DNA of 64,000 nucleotides from NCBI RefSeq assembly GCF_000158095.2, contig NZ_CM011002.1:1813228-1877227 (forward strand), given 5' to 3'. The notes below the pieces were generated by a model. It was not told where the DNA came from, did not search any database, and saw nothing but the letters and a program-made list of their open reading frames with translations. How positions within the stretch are numbered: position 1 is the stretch's first letter; every line of letters begins with the position of its first letter. Both the position numbers and the translations under genes were made by a program. This DNA is from Roseibium alexandrii DFL-11 (lineage in GTDB: Bacteria; Pseudomonadota; Alphaproteobacteria; Rhizobiales; Stappiaceae). Below are positions 1 to 9,873 of this stretch, in pieces.

Positions 1-448
1 CGCCATTCAACTCGCCAAGGGTGCGCTTTATGCCGGCATCAAACTGCTTCAGGACAAACTTGGCACTGATCACATCGACCGGATCCGTTTCGCAGGCGCC
101 TTTGGCAGTTACATTGAACCCAAATACGCCATGATCCTGGGCCTCATCCCGGATTGCGCGCTCGACGGTGTTTCCGGCGTCGGCAACGCGGCAGGCACGG
201 GCGCGCGCATGGCACTCCTCAATCGCGGCTACCGCCGGGAGATTGAGGAAACCGTCCACAAGATCGAGAAGATCGAGACCGCTCTGGAGCCGAAGTTCCA
301 GGAGCACTTCGTCAACGCCATGGCCCTGCCAAACAAGGTCGATCCATTCATTAACCTGCGCGCCGCAGTCGAATTGCCCGAACCCAAGACACCGGTTGAA
401 GCGGAAGGCACAGGCGACGGCCGCAGGCGGCGGAGGCGACGGGGTTAG
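1..448 (+). CDS. ASKHA-domain corrinoid-protein reactivator (RACo/RamA-like, DUF4445), C-terminal part
   Basis: The reading frame is open from base 2 of the window to a TAG at 446-448, so the gene begins upstream of the window. The visible 148 residues contain AGAFGSYIEPKYAM followed by GLIPD, the C-terminal signature of DUF4445 proteins. Known members are [2Fe-2S]-containing ATPases that reductively reactivate corrinoid methyltransferase proteins. The protein ends in a long run of arginines after an acidic, proline-rich stretch. It converges with the dimethylglycine dehydrogenase-like gene to its right, with only 32 bases between the two stops. Its neighbours suggest a role in demethylating quaternary or tertiary amines, but the corrinoid and methyltransferase partners lie outside the window. 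Confidence 0.85.
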   Translation, partial: AIQLAKGALYAGIKLLQDKLGTDHIDRIRFAGAFGSYIEPKYAMILGLIPDCALDGVSGVGNAAGTGARMALLNRGYRREIEETVHKIEKIETALEPKFQEHFVNAMALPNKVDPFINLRAAVELPEPKTPVEAEGTGDGRRRRRRRG

Positions 449-480
449 TCTGTTTTGTCCCAGTGAAATAGCCCATGACC

Positions 481-2916
481 CTACCCACGCATCTTTGTAT
501 GACCGGGATCATAGGGTGACGGAGCGATGATCTCGGCACTGACCCTGTCTCCGAGAAGGTCAAGATCAAGCACCGATCCTTCTCCAGAAAGCGCAGTGTC
601 GACAAACGCATAGGCGAGATTCAGGCGGCTGCGATGGCCCCAGTCGCCGGAAGTGACCGTCCCCACGACGGTACCGTCCTGCATAAGCGAGGCCCCGCCA
701 TATGCTGGCGCGTGGGTCGCGTCAATTTTCAGGGTCACAAGTTTCTTCCTCGGCCCGTCATTTTGGCGCTGTATCAAGGCGTCCTTGCCGACAAAGTCGG
801 GTTTGTCTAGCTTCACAAAGCGATCCAACCCGGTTTCAAAAGGATCGAATTCGCTGATCAGATCCGCCTTCCAGTGCAAGAACCCTTTTTCCATGCGCAT
901 GGATTCCACCGCTCTTGCGCCGAACAGTCTCAGATCATGCGCCTTTCCAGCATCCCTTAGCGCCAGATAGGCAGCATAGAGTGATGCATTCGGGACATGG
1001 ATCTCATAAGCGAGCTCGCCGGAAAAGCTTACCCGCATTACGGTTGCCGGAGCATACCCGATGAAGGTTTCGCGCACAGACAACCAGGGGAACCCTTCTT
1101 TCGACCAGTCGCCCCTGCTGGCCGATTGCAGAACCGCCCGCGCCTTTGGTCCTGCCAGAACCAGAATGGTTTGGTCGTTGGTTAGGCTCTTGATCTCAAC
1201 ATCTTTATCCTGACGCAAATGGGAGTTTAGCCAATCCATATCGTGGTATTCGGAGGCTGCTGCCGACCCATACCAGACACGTGCCGGTCCTCGATCCGAA
1301 GCAGGAATGTTTGCAATGGTTGCCTCGGCCTTGACCATGCCATGCCGATTGAGCAGGTACCCAAGACCGACCCGACCTTTCCGTTTCGTGACGGTGCCGC
1401 AGAACAAACCATCGAGAAATGCGTGCCGGTCGGAACCGGTAATCTCAATCCGGTTAAAGCCATTGACTTCGCAGAGGCCCACATGTGCCTGAATGTGTTG
1501 CACCTCGCTTGCGACCACATCGAAAGCCTCATCGAAATGAAACCCGAGCGTTGGATGAAACCCTGGTGTCGGTTTGATGTAATCCACGCGTTCCCAACCG
1601 TTCACCACTGTAAATTCTGCACCTTCCGCAGCCATGATTGGTGTCAGCGGCGTTGTCTTGGCGGACCGCCCCGCTGGGCGATGTTCGTGAGGGAAATGAA
1701 ACCGGAACTCGTTCTGGTAGTCTTCTATGGCTTTCAGTGCGGTGAGCTCGACATTGGCGTGGCCGGTAAAACGGCGAGGATCAAGACACCATGTGTCGTA
1801 GCACGCCTCGCCGTGAACGATTTGCTGCGCCAGCAGCCAACCGTGTCCCCCTCCCTCACCCAAGCCGGCCCTAAGCCCGATGATACAAAAAGCATTGCGT
1901 TTGCCCGGGATCGGTCCGACCAACGGTGCGCCATCAATCGTATAGGTGATAGGACCGTTGATGACGGTGTGAATTCCAGTGTCCATCAATGCAGGCATGC
2001 GGGCAAAAGCACCCTCAAGGACGTCGGTTACCCGATCCAGATCATCCGGACAGAGCGCGTTGACAAAATGCGGATCGATCCCGTCCATACCCCACGTCTT
2101 GCAATCTTGCTCGTAAAAGCCGACCAGCAAACCGTTCTTTTCCTGACGGCAGTAGTAATCGCTGATCGGGCAGCGGAGCAACGGCATCCGGTGCCCCGCC
2201 TCCTTTATCGCCTGTATTTCCTCCGTCAGAAAGTATTGGTGCTCCATCGAGGCGACGGGATGATGAACCCCCATCATTGCCCCGATTTCATTCACCCGGT
2301 ATCCACCTGCGTTCACGACAATGTCGCACTCGATGTCTCCATGCTCGGTATGAACCGTCCAGGTGTCATCCTTGTGCTGCGTCAAGCCCGTGACTGGCGA
2401 GTTGCGATAGATGGCCGCCCCGGCCTTGCGGGCACGGCGGGCCAGCGCCTGACACAGCTGTGCCGGATCGATGTCGCCGTCGAGCGGATCCCAAAGACCG
2501 CCAAGCAGATTGTCTGTTGAAATCAAGGGATGGCGGCGGGCGCACTCCTGCGCATCAATTACTTCGAAGTCGACATCCATGCCGCGTGCCATTGACGCAA
2601 AGTGCCGGTAGCCCTGCATCTGGGCTTCGGTGTTGGCAAGTCGAATGCCACCATCTGCATGGTGATAGTTGATCGGGTAATCTGGATCTTCTGCCAGCTC
2701 CTTGTAGAGCCGGATAGAATGGCTCTTCAAACCGACCATGGTTTGATTCATGCCGAAGTTGGTTACTTGGGCTGCAGAATGCCACGTCGTCCCGGACGTG
2801 AGTTCATTGCGTTCGACCAATACGACATCTGTCCACCCCTCCTGAGTAAGATGATAGATCGTCGAACAACCGGCGATACCTCCACCGATCACAACCACAT
2901 GCGTACGCGTTTTCAT
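481..2916 (-). CDS. FAD-dependent dimethylglycine/sarcosine dehydrogenase-like protein with GcvT domain
   Basis: This 811-residue flavoenzyme probably oxidatively demethylates an N-methylated amine such as dimethylglycine or sarcosine and passes the C1 unit to tetrahydrofolate. It starts with a Rossmann dinucleotide-binding motif (GGGIAG, residues 11-16). The TTWHSA motif follows, whose His46 aligns with the histidine that holds FAD covalently in dimethylglycine dehydrogenases. The DAO/FAO_M part runs to about residue 430 and a GcvT-like tetrahydrofolate-binding domain fills the rest. The ATG at 2916 is chosen over an upstream start at 2964 because GGAGG lies 8 bases before it. The LysR gene lies just upstream on the same strand and may control it. 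The exact substrate cannot be read from the sequence. Confidence 0.85.
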   Translation of the reverse strand: MKTRTHVVVIGGGIAGCSTIYHLTQEGWTDVVLVERNELTSGTTWHSAAQVTNFGMNQTMVGLKSHSIRLYKELAEDPDYPINYHHADGGIRLANTEAQMQGYRHFASMARGMDVDFEVIDAQECARRHPLISTDNLLGGLWDPLDGDIDPAQLCQALARRARKAGAAIYRNSPVTGLTQHKDDTWTVHTEHGDIECDIVVNAGGYRVNEIGAMMGVHHPVASMEHQYFLTEEIQAIKEAGHRMPLLRCPISDYYCRQEKNGLLVGFYEQDCKTWGMDGIDPHFVNALCPDDLDRVTDVLEGAFARMPALMDTGIHTVINGPITYTIDGAPLVGPIPGKRNAFCIIGLRAGLGEGGGHGWLLAQQIVHGEACYDTWCLDPRRFTGHANVELTALKAIEDYQNEFRFHFPHEHRPAGRSAKTTPLTPIMAAEGAEFTVVNGWERVDYIKPTPGFHPTLGFHFDEAFDVVASEVQHIQAHVGLCEVNGFNRIEITGSDRHAFLDGLFCGTVTKRKGRVGLGYLLNRHGMVKAEATIANIPASDRGPARVWYGSAAASEYHDMDWLNSHLRQDKDVEIKSLTNDQTILVLAGPKARAVLQSASRGDWSKEGFPWLSVRETFIGYAPATVMRVSFSGELAYEIHVPNASLYAAYLALRDAGKAHDLRLFGARAVESMRMEKGFLHWKADLISEFDPFETGLDRFVKLDKPDFVGKDALIQRQNDGPRKKLVTLKIDATHAPAYGGASLMQDGTVVGTVTSGDWGHRSRLNLAYAFVDTALSGEGSVLDLDLLGDRVSAEIIAPSPYDPGHTKMRG

Positions 2917-3054
2917 GGAACACCTCCGACATCCCCTCTCTCCGGGGTGCCGCAGTTTGAACAAAGTGGCAATGTAGCGGACTGCACTTTTTAAAATATC
3001 AAAATTGGACTTCGAAAAACTCGTAGATACGAAATACTGACCGAGGCATTCCGG

Positions 3055-4038
3055 TCAATCAGCACCCGTGACCAGACAAAATCGGTCCTCAAGCCAAGCG
3101 TTGCTTTGATGCATGGGGGTCAGCGCATGGCGCGTCAGCAGCTTGCGGAGTTTCTGATCGATGAGACCACGCACAGATCCAGCGCAATCTGGTGTGGTGA
3201 TGAGAGACAGCGTCCGCGCAAAGCTTTTTCCGGGAAACTGGTGCATGCGAAGCTTTGAATGAAACCGGCGTGCCCTGGAGAACAGCAAAGGTGTTGTTAT
3301 GGTCCATCCAGCACCTGCCGCCACCATTGCCATGAGGGTCTGGTTGTTGCCGCATTCGAAACGGTCGGGCATCTCCACTCCCAACCGGCGCAATTGTGCT
3401 TCGATCTGCCGAGCTATGAGCAGGTCACTGGTAAACTGCAGAAAAGGCAGAACCGATTTACCGGCCATAACATCTGCTGTCTCCTCAGTCCGCCCTTCTG
3501 GCAGCACCACCACAAATGGATCCCGGAGCAAAGGGGTGTCCTGCAGGTTATTCACCCCCTCTGGCGGCATGGTCGCTATCCCGATGTCCAACTGGCGGTC
3601 ACGCAGCATGTCAAGAAGTTCGCGGCTGGATCCGGACCGGAAAACGAAATTGCACTGAGGCATTTTTTTGGAAAGGTAAACCGCAAGGTCAGGTGTAATA
3701 TCGCTATCCATGTCGGCAATACTGCCGAACCTGAGATAACTGGTTTCCGTGACATTCCCGGCACTCGCTTCCGCCGTCGCCTTCCGGATGGACCCGAGGG
3801 CGACGTCGATTTCTTTCAAGAACATCTGCCCCTTGGGCGTCAGCATCATAGGGCGGCGGGCATGATCGAACAGCTCTACGCCAAGATGTTCTTCAAGGCT
3901 GCGCAGGTGGTGCGAAACAGTACTGATGGACAAGCCCGTTTCATCAGCGGTTGCCTGAACCGACGACTTGCGGGCGCAGATCTGAAAGAGTTCCAGAGCT
4001 TTCAAGGTAAGGTCTTTGCGGGCAGATGAACGTGGCAT
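3055..4038 (-). CDS. LysR-family transcriptional regulator
   Basis: The protein has about 327 residues. An N-terminal winged helix-turn-helix (LTLKALELFQICARKSSV, then the recognition segment STVSHHLRSLEEHLGVELF) is followed by a LysR substrate-binding domain. It sits 138 bases upstream of the dimethylglycine dehydrogenase-like gene on the same strand. That makes it a candidate regulator of methylamine or betaine catabolism, though this is inference from position. The ATG at 4038 is used; a TTG at 4050 in the same frame is an alternative, and neither has a strong ribosome-binding site. The effector cannot be predicted. Confidence 0.85.
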   Translation of the reverse strand: MPRSSARKDLTLKALELFQICARKSSVQATADETGLSISTVSHHLRSLEEHLGVELFDHARRPMMLTPKGQMFLKEIDVALGSIRKATAEASAGNVTETSYLRFGSIADMDSDITPDLAVYLSKKMPQCNFVFRSGSSRELLDMLRDRQLDIGIATMPPEGVNNLQDTPLLRDPFVVVLPEGRTEETADVMAGKSVLPFLQFTSDLLIARQIEAQLRRLGVEMPDRFECGNNQTLMAMVAAGAGWTITTPLLFSRARRFHSKLRMHQFPGKSFARTLSLITTPDCAGSVRGLIDQKLRKLLTRHALTPMHQSNAWLEDRFCLVTGAD

Positions 4039-4233
4039 GCGGTTAATCAACTCAAGAGACGTGAGAAACAGGCTGAACTTCGATCAACTCGAAACAAAAG
4101 TCCAACAAGTTCGAACTTAATTAAAACTCACCTAAATCATGGCGCCATCGAAACCCGGCTCTTCATCGCGTCTAGTTTGGGGGAAGAGCATTCGCGCCCT
4201 TCCCAAATCACCAACCAACCGTCATGGTGCGGC

Positions 4234-4959
4234 ATGAGCAAGATGTTTGAAGAACTGGATTATGCCCCGACACCGATCGGGGCCGTGTCTCTCCGCCGCC
4301 GGCATCTTCTGGCGCTGAAAACCGACGTCTTCGAAATTCTTCTTGGAGAAGAGCACCTGATGTCAAGCCTGTTCACCGCCTCCGAGGTGGCGCTGGCGGA
4401 TCTCGGTTTGGATGCTCTGTCAGGCGATGGGTTGGAGGTGTTGGTCGGCGGGCTCGGCCTTGGATACACCGCACAGTCGGTTTTGGCCCATGACACTGTC
4501 TCCAGCCTCACCGTCGTCGATCTTCTGGAGCCGGTCATCCGCTGGCACCAGGAGGGTCTTGTCCCGATGCAAACCGAACTGGTGGATGATCCGCGCTGCC
4601 AGTTGGTCGAGGGCGACTTCTTTGCCCTTTCAGCCTCTGAAGATGGTTTCGATGCCAGTCGTCCGAAGCGCCAATACGATGCCATTTTGATCGACATTGA
4701 CCACACGCCCGAGCGGTTGCTGCATTCAGGGTCCAAGGGCTTCTACACCCAGGAAGGCTTCACTGCTGTGCAACGCTTTCTGAAACCCGGTGGTGTCGTT
4801 GGCCTCTGGTCGGACGAAGCTCCGGATGCTGCCATCACCGCCAAACTTGCAGAAGCCTTTGATGAGGCATGGGCGGAGCCGGTGGTGTTCGAAAACCCGC
4901 TTCAGGACGGGCGCGAAGTGACGCAATCCGTATACCTCGGGCGGAAGGCACACAGCTGA
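4234..4959 (+). CDS. Spermidine synthase-like SAM-dependent methyltransferase fold protein
   Basis: This protein of about 241 residues has a Rossmann methyltransferase core. The glycine-rich motif VLVGGLGLGYT is followed by an acidic position in VVDLLEP, then YDAILIDIDHTPE and KPGGVVGLWSDE. Alphaproteobacterial relatives are usually labelled spermidine synthase, but their substrate is not established. The N-terminal stretch FEELDYAPTPIGAVSLRRR is characteristic of this subgroup. The ATG at 4234 was chosen; a second ATG at 4243 and a TTG at 4177 are in frame. The gene is divergent from the LysR gene and is followed by an MFS gene after 88 bases, which contain no obvious terminator. Confidence 0.75.
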   Translation: MSKMFEELDYAPTPIGAVSLRRRHLLALKTDVFEILLGEEHLMSSLFTASEVALADLGLDALSGDGLEVLVGGLGLGYTAQSVLAHDTVSSLTVVDLLEPVIRWHQEGLVPMQTELVDDPRCQLVEGDFFALSASEDGFDASRPKRQYDAILIDIDHTPERLLHSGSKGFYTQEGFTAVQRFLKPGGVVGLWSDEAPDAAITAKLAEAFDEAWAEPVVFENPLQDGREVTQSVYLGRKAHS

Positions 4960-5047
4960 TAACGATCGGTGAGAAAGGCCGCCACCTTTCGGGAGGGCTA
5001 AGGCGCGCCGCTACCCTTTTGTTTTCAGAATCAGTACTGTGGCGGGC

Positions 5048-6340
5048 ATGATCAGACAAATCGTTCCCATTACGGCGCTCTTGTTCGGCTCCGCGCTTTT
5101 GCTCTTTGCCGGCGGCATTCACGGCCTCATCCTGCCGGTTCGCGGAGCTGCGGAGGGATTTTCCGCAAGTTCGCTAGGCCTTTTGGGAACCGGTTGGGCG
5201 ATCGGCTATGTGCTCGGGTGCATCTTCGTTCCCCGGCTGGTGGGGGCCGTCGGTCATATCCGAACATTTGGTGTGATGTGCGCCTTTGCCGCCGTCTCGA
5301 TGCTGTTGCAGGCGCTCCTGGTCGAGGCCTGGGCGTGGATCCCGATCCGGGCCGTCTCCGGGTTCTGCTTTGCTGGGGCTGCGATGATCGTGGAATCCTG
5401 GCTCAACGACAAGTCCGAGGCCAACACACGCGGCACCATTTTCGGTGTCTACACGATGGTCAATCTCGGAGCTTTAACAGCCGGGCAGATGGTCATCTCG
5501 CTTGGCGACACGATGAGCTTCCTGTTCTTTGCGATTGGCGCCATTGTCTATTGCCTGGCTCTTGTGCCAACCGCGTTGTCGACGTCCGCCTCGCCGGCCC
5601 CGCTGACTTCGGTGCAGCTCAATATACGCGTCCTTTGGAACAATTCTCCGGTGGCCGTGGCGGCCGTGTTTCTCGTCGGGATCTCCAACGCCGCCTTCGG
5701 GACGCTGGCTGCCGTCTATGCCGGGCGGGTGGGTCTTGAACTGACGTCGATTGCGCTTTTTGCCAGCATCCCGGTCCTTGCAGGCGCCGTCGCCCAGATA
5801 CCGATCGGATATTTGAGCGACCGCATGGACCGCCGCATCGTTTTGGCCGTTGTGGCCGCTGTCGCACTTGCTGCCGATATCGCCTTCGTGGTGCTGCTCC
5901 CAGACAGCCAGCTCACGAACCTTTTGCTGGTTGCCGTGTTCGGCGCGGCGATTTTTGCGATGTACCCTGTGATCGTTGCCCATGCCAACGACCATGCACC
6001 TCCGGGAACATCCATTCAGGTGTCGGGCGGGCTTTTGATGATGTTCGGCACCGGCTCCATTATCGGACCGCTGATTGCCGGTGTCATGATGACAAGCATC
6101 GGCCCGCAAGGCCTGTTCATCACGACCATCGGCGCTCACGTCGTCATGATTGCCTTCACGCTTTGGCGCATGACCCGGCGGGCGGCGGTTGCCGAAGAAG
6201 ACAAGGGCGCGTTTCAGGTCAGCGCCCCTGCCCGTATGGTCACACCAGAAACCGCAACACTTGCGGCCGGCGAGGACGAAGCTTTACCGCTGGAAGACGC
6301 CGATGTGGGAATGCCCCCTTCAGACGACAAACAGGTCTAG
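5048..6340 (+). CDS. MFS transporter, YcaD-like
   Basis: The product has about 430 residues and twelve predicted hydrophobic segments. MFS loop motifs include GYLSDRMDRR between segments 8 and 9 and RGTIFGVYTMVN in the middle region. The N terminus is cytoplasmic and short, and the last 45 residues form an acidic hydrophilic tail. It resembles the YcaD group of inner-membrane facilitators, whose substrate is unknown. The ATG at 5048 is preferred to a GTG at 5039. It converges with the Ca2+/Na+ antiporter gene, with only 15 bases between the two stops. Confidence 0.85.
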   Translation: MIRQIVPITALLFGSALLLFAGGIHGLILPVRGAAEGFSASSLGLLGTGWAIGYVLGCIFVPRLVGAVGHIRTFGVMCAFAAVSMLLQALLVEAWAWIPIRAVSGFCFAGAAMIVESWLNDKSEANTRGTIFGVYTMVNLGALTAGQMVISLGDTMSFLFFAIGAIVYCLALVPTALSTSASPAPLTSVQLNIRVLWNNSPVAVAAVFLVGISNAAFGTLAAVYAGRVGLELTSIALFASIPVLAGAVAQIPIGYLSDRMDRRIVLAVVAAVALAADIAFVVLLPDSQLTNLLLVAVFGAAIFAMYPVIVAHANDHAPPGTSIQVSGGLLMMFGTGSIIGPLIAGVMMTSIGPQGLFITTIGAHVVMIAFTLWRMTRRAAVAEEDKGAFQVSAPARMVTPETATLAAGEDEALPLEDADVGMPPSDDKQV

Positions 6341-6355
6341 CGGCCTACCCTTTGT

Positions 6356-7354
6356 TCAGGACGGCCAAAGGGCATAAAGGTAGACAAGATATCCGCCAAG
6401 CAGCACTGCGCCCTCGCGCCGGCCGATCCGTAGGCCGGTTGCTGCGAAAATCACGAAGATCACCGAAACGCCAATCATGACCGGATTGTCGAAGCTGATG
6501 ATCTGGGACGGAACTTCACTCGGAGCGATCAGAGCCGTTGCACCACCGATCCCCAGAATATTGTAGATGTTCGACCCGATGATGTTGCCGAACGCAACGT
6601 CTGTCTGACGTTTCAGGCCGGCAACGACTGATGTCACCAGTTCCGGCATGGAGGTGCCGATCGCGACGATCGTCAGGCCAATAACTGTTTCCGAAATTCC
6701 AAAACCGCGCGCCAGGCTGACAGCGCCCTCCACCAGGAACTTGCCGCCCAACACCACCAGCGCCAAACCGCCCAGCGCGAGCAGCAGCGCGGCCACCACA
6801 CCGCCTTTCGGCTGGGCTGGAATGTCCAAAACCGGATCCGTCTCGATCAACGCCGTACTTTTTCCATGCACTGCGCCACGGTTTTCCTGAACGGCTGCCC
6901 GCTCCTGCCGGATGGCCATGTAAATGTAGGTACATAGAGCTGCAAGGAAGACCCCGCCGACCAGCCGATTGGCATCCATCACGGTGACAACGCCCGCAAA
7001 GACCAAGCTAACGGCCAGCATCACCGCAGCATCGCGTTTCAGCGCCGTGGACGACACGGCGATCGGAAACAACAGCGCCGCGACACCACCGATCAGCAAG
7101 ATGTTGGCAATGTTCGATCCGACAACATTGCCATAAGCAATGCCAGGTGCACCCACAAGTGCGGCATGCACAGAGGTAACAAGTTCCGGCGTCGAGGTGC
7201 CGAACCCGACCAGGGTCAAGCCGATCACGAGCGGCGACACCCCCAGATGCGTCGCGGCATTTACAGCCCCGCGCACCAAGAACTCTCCACCTATGATCAA
7301 AAGAAATAAACCGCCGATCAGCGGCACCGCTATTTCAAACACCTGGAGCTCCAT
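6356..7354 (-). CDS. Calcium/sodium antiporter, YrbG family
   Basis: This 332-residue inner-membrane protein belongs to the Ca2+:cation antiporter superfamily. It contains the two inverted alpha repeats that form the ion path: GFGTSTPELVTSVHAAL with GNVVGSNIANIL in the first half, and AIGTSMPELVTSVVAGL with GNIIGSNIYNILGIGG in the second. Both acidic residues of the PEL motifs are present, so ion exchange should be intact. About ten transmembrane segments are visible, split by a hydrophilic loop near residues 150-185. The ATG at 7354 has a G-rich stretch upstream. Family members exchange Ca2+ or another divalent ion for Na+ or H+, and the actual pair is not determined here. Confidence 0.88.
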   Translation of the reverse strand: MELQVFEIAVPLIGGLFLLIIGGEFLVRGAVNAATHLGVSPLVIGLTLVGFGTSTPELVTSVHAALVGAPGIAYGNVVGSNIANILLIGGVAALLFPIAVSSTALKRDAAVMLAVSLVFAGVVTVMDANRLVGGVFLAALCTYIYMAIRQERAAVQENRGAVHGKSTALIETDPVLDIPAQPKGGVVAALLLALGGLALVVLGGKFLVEGAVSLARGFGISETVIGLTIVAIGTSMPELVTSVVAGLKRQTDVAFGNIIGSNIYNILGIGGATALIAPSEVPSQIISFDNPVMIGVSVIFVIFAATGLRIGRREGAVLLGGYLVYLYALWPS

Positions 7355-7646
7355 GCCCCCGAGAAGACCAAGATCTGCATCTGGTTGTTGTCATGACCGT
7401 CAACCAGAGGCAAATCGCGCGGGGTCGAAAACAACACGCTGTCGGCTCGTCCCCCATCAGCAGCAGAAAGAAATTGGAACAATTACGAATGAACTACCTC
7501 AACTCGTTACCAAGACAATCGTTATAAGTATCAGCTAATTTTCACGTTTCATGAAATTGACAAAAAGCAAAGCATTTGGAAGCAAAAAGCTTCTATTCTC
7601 CGATCACTGTTTTCGATTTTGACAATTGCAGTGAGCGCAAGCTTCG
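7355..7646. other. Divergent intergenic region
   Basis: These 292 bases separate the antiporter gene and the PAS-GGDEF-EAL gene, which are transcribed away from each other, so both promoters should lie here. The second half is clearly A+T-rich (around 7475-7590). No convincing hairpin, operator or small gene was seen. Confidence 0.5.
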
Positions 7647-9833
7647 ATGGACAAAAAGGTCAGCAAAGTTTACCCGGTTCAAACACTACGGCGACCGGGA
7701 GAGCTGTTTGAAGAAGTCGAGGCGCTGGCCGGTATTGGCTATTGGGAATGGGACGAGATCGGTGACAAATGCACCTATTGTTCGGAGCAGCTTGCCCGCA
7801 TGCATGGTGTCACCGTTGAAGAATTCATGCGCCGCGCGACCTCAATGGACGCAGATCTGGAATGGGTGCATCCAGATGACCGGGAGCACTACAGGACGCA
7901 GACGCTTCGCCTTAGTCAAACCAAAAGTATTGTCGAACTCGAATACCGCATCATCCAAACGGGCGGTGGAGAGATCTTTGTGCGCGAGCGGGGCGTCGCA
8001 GTTGTCGATGCCGACGGTACACATCTTCGATCCTACGGGTTCATCCTCGACATCACATGTCTGAAAACAGCCGAACTCGCCCTCCGCGACTTGCACAAGC
8101 ACCAGGAAGAGATACTCGACCAGCGCACCAGGGCCTTGAAACTTAGCGAGGAGCGATATGCTTTTGCGATTTCGGGGGCCAGTCAGGGCGTCTGGGAATG
8201 GGACCTGAACGATGAGCACAACTACTTGTCAGAACAGTGGAAGCTGCGGCTCGGTTACACCGAAGATGACCTTCCAAATGCACCCGGTCTTTTCATTAAA
8301 ATTGTTCACCCTGAAGATCGTGCAAATGTTGAATTGGCGTTCCAAGCGCACCTGAAAGACCGCGCTCCTTTCGATGTGTCGCTGAGGCTTTTGCACAAAA
8401 GCGGCGAGCAAATCTGGGTACGCGCTCGTGGGCATGCCGTTTGGAACAATGAAAACCGTGCAACAAAGATGGGCGGCACGATCAGTGACATTACCGAATA
8501 CCGGAAGCTCTTGGATAGGGCCCAGTACTATGCGGAACGCGATCAGCTAACCGGCCTTTACAATCGCCATTACTTCATGCGGATTGCGGGCGATCTCTTG
8601 CACAAAAGTTCGCCTAATTGCCGGTCCTGCGGGGTCGCAATTATCGACCTTGATGACTTCAAGGAGATCAACGATTGCCACGGCCACCCTGCCGGCGACA
8701 GCGCCCTCATCGTATTGGCCGAAAGGCTCGTCGAATATATAGGCGATACAGGGATCGTTATACGGCTGGGCGGAGACGAATTTGCGGTCGTTTTTTCCAC
8801 TCATTTGAGCTGGGAGGAGACGGTTCAGTATTTCAAACGCTTGCTTGAAGAGGTTTCAAAACCAATTGCCTGGGAAGGTTTTTTGTTCGAGTGCTCGGCA
8901 TCACTAGGACTTGCAAAGAAAACACAAGCCATCGGTTCGGATGTAAACGACCTCCTTCAACAAGCTGACCTTGCAGTCTACGACGCAAAGGCAGCTGGCG
9001 GGAATGCTGTACGATGTTTTTCGGAGGCGCTTCTTTCCACCGCCGTCAATCGAACAAAGATCCTGTCTTCTGCCCGGCGTGCCTTAACCGAGGAGCGCTT
9101 TTTGCTTTGTTTTCAACCCAAAGCGGACTTGCAGTCGCAAAAGCTGGCGGGATTTGAGGCATTGCTGCGACTAAGCAACGAGGACGGCACGCTGGTTCCG
9201 CCAAGCAGCTACTCTGAGGTGTTCGAGGACAGCGTGCTCGCGTGCCGGATCGGAGAAATGGTGCGTTTGCGTGCCATCGATCAAGCCTCTTCATGGCTCA
9301 AAGCGGGACATGATTTTGGCCATATCGCCTTCAACATGTCGCCGCCAGAATTTCTGGCTTATCAGCGTGATGCTCAATTTGTCGATCGATTGATTGAGGC
9401 CATTTCCAACGCTGGGCTAAAACCAAGCCATATCCATGTGGAAGTCACCGAAGATGTTCTTCTCACCAGGAAGCGCGAAAACGTCTCCAGTATTCTTCGG
9501 CGCCTTCGCGAAAATGGTATTACCGTCGCGCTGGATGATTTCGGAACCGGGCATGCCTCTTTGCTGCACTTGAAAGAAACCGAATTTGATCTGGTGAAAC
9601 TCGACGTGTCTTTCGTTCGCTCAATGCTGACATCCGATGTTGATATGGCGATCGTCGAGACAATCACGAAGCTTGCGGCCAAGCTAGGCAAGCAGATTGT
9701 TGCCGAAGGAATCGAGACACAAGAACAGCTTGCTGCGCTTCAAGGTCTCGGCGTGGCGTTCGGTCAAGGCTATCTGATTGGCCATCCAGTTCCCGGCGAT
9801 GCCGTGCATTTTCCGTCAAATGCTTTGATATAG
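7647..9833 (+). CDS. PAS-PAS-GGDEF-EAL cyclic-di-GMP signalling protein
   Basis: This 728-residue protein carries two PAS/PAC sensor modules (about residues 20-150 and 165-285), a GGDEF domain and a C-terminal EAL domain, with no transmembrane segment. The GGDEF motif is intact (LGGDEF near residue 375). The EAL domain keeps its metal and catalytic signatures: FEALLRL near 502, FNMSPPEF, EVTEDV, DDFGTG near 629, KLDVSF and VAEGIET. Both synthesis and hydrolysis of cyclic di-GMP therefore look possible, and which one dominates cannot be told. The first PAS is rich in WEWD-type residues typical of PAS_3 domains. The gene stands alone, with no co-directional partner. Confidence 0.92.
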   Translation: MDKKVSKVYPVQTLRRPGELFEEVEALAGIGYWEWDEIGDKCTYCSEQLARMHGVTVEEFMRRATSMDADLEWVHPDDREHYRTQTLRLSQTKSIVELEYRIIQTGGGEIFVRERGVAVVDADGTHLRSYGFILDITCLKTAELALRDLHKHQEEILDQRTRALKLSEERYAFAISGASQGVWEWDLNDEHNYLSEQWKLRLGYTEDDLPNAPGLFIKIVHPEDRANVELAFQAHLKDRAPFDVSLRLLHKSGEQIWVRARGHAVWNNENRATKMGGTISDITEYRKLLDRAQYYAERDQLTGLYNRHYFMRIAGDLLHKSSPNCRSCGVAIIDLDDFKEINDCHGHPAGDSALIVLAERLVEYIGDTGIVIRLGGDEFAVVFSTHLSWEETVQYFKRLLEEVSKPIAWEGFLFECSASLGLAKKTQAIGSDVNDLLQQADLAVYDAKAAGGNAVRCFSEALLSTAVNRTKILSSARRALTEERFLLCFQPKADLQSQKLAGFEALLRLSNEDGTLVPPSSYSEVFEDSVLACRIGEMVRLRAIDQASSWLKAGHDFGHIAFNMSPPEFLAYQRDAQFVDRLIEAISNAGLKPSHIHVEVTEDVLLTRKRENVSSILRRLRENGITVALDDFGTGHASLLHLKETEFDLVKLDVSFVRSMLTSDVDMAIVETITKLAAKLGKQIVAEGIETQEQLAALQGLGVAFGQGYLIGHPVPGDAVHFPSNALI

Positions 9834-9873
9834 GACCTCAGCACCAAAAACCCTGGCTCGGGCCTTTCTGCTG

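Noticed and set aside
1243..2520. A 425-codon open frame on the plus strand
   Set aside because: It is entirely antisense to the dimethylglycine dehydrogenase-like gene, whose motifs are intact. The composition and low-complexity protein are typical of shadow frames in G+C-rich DNA.
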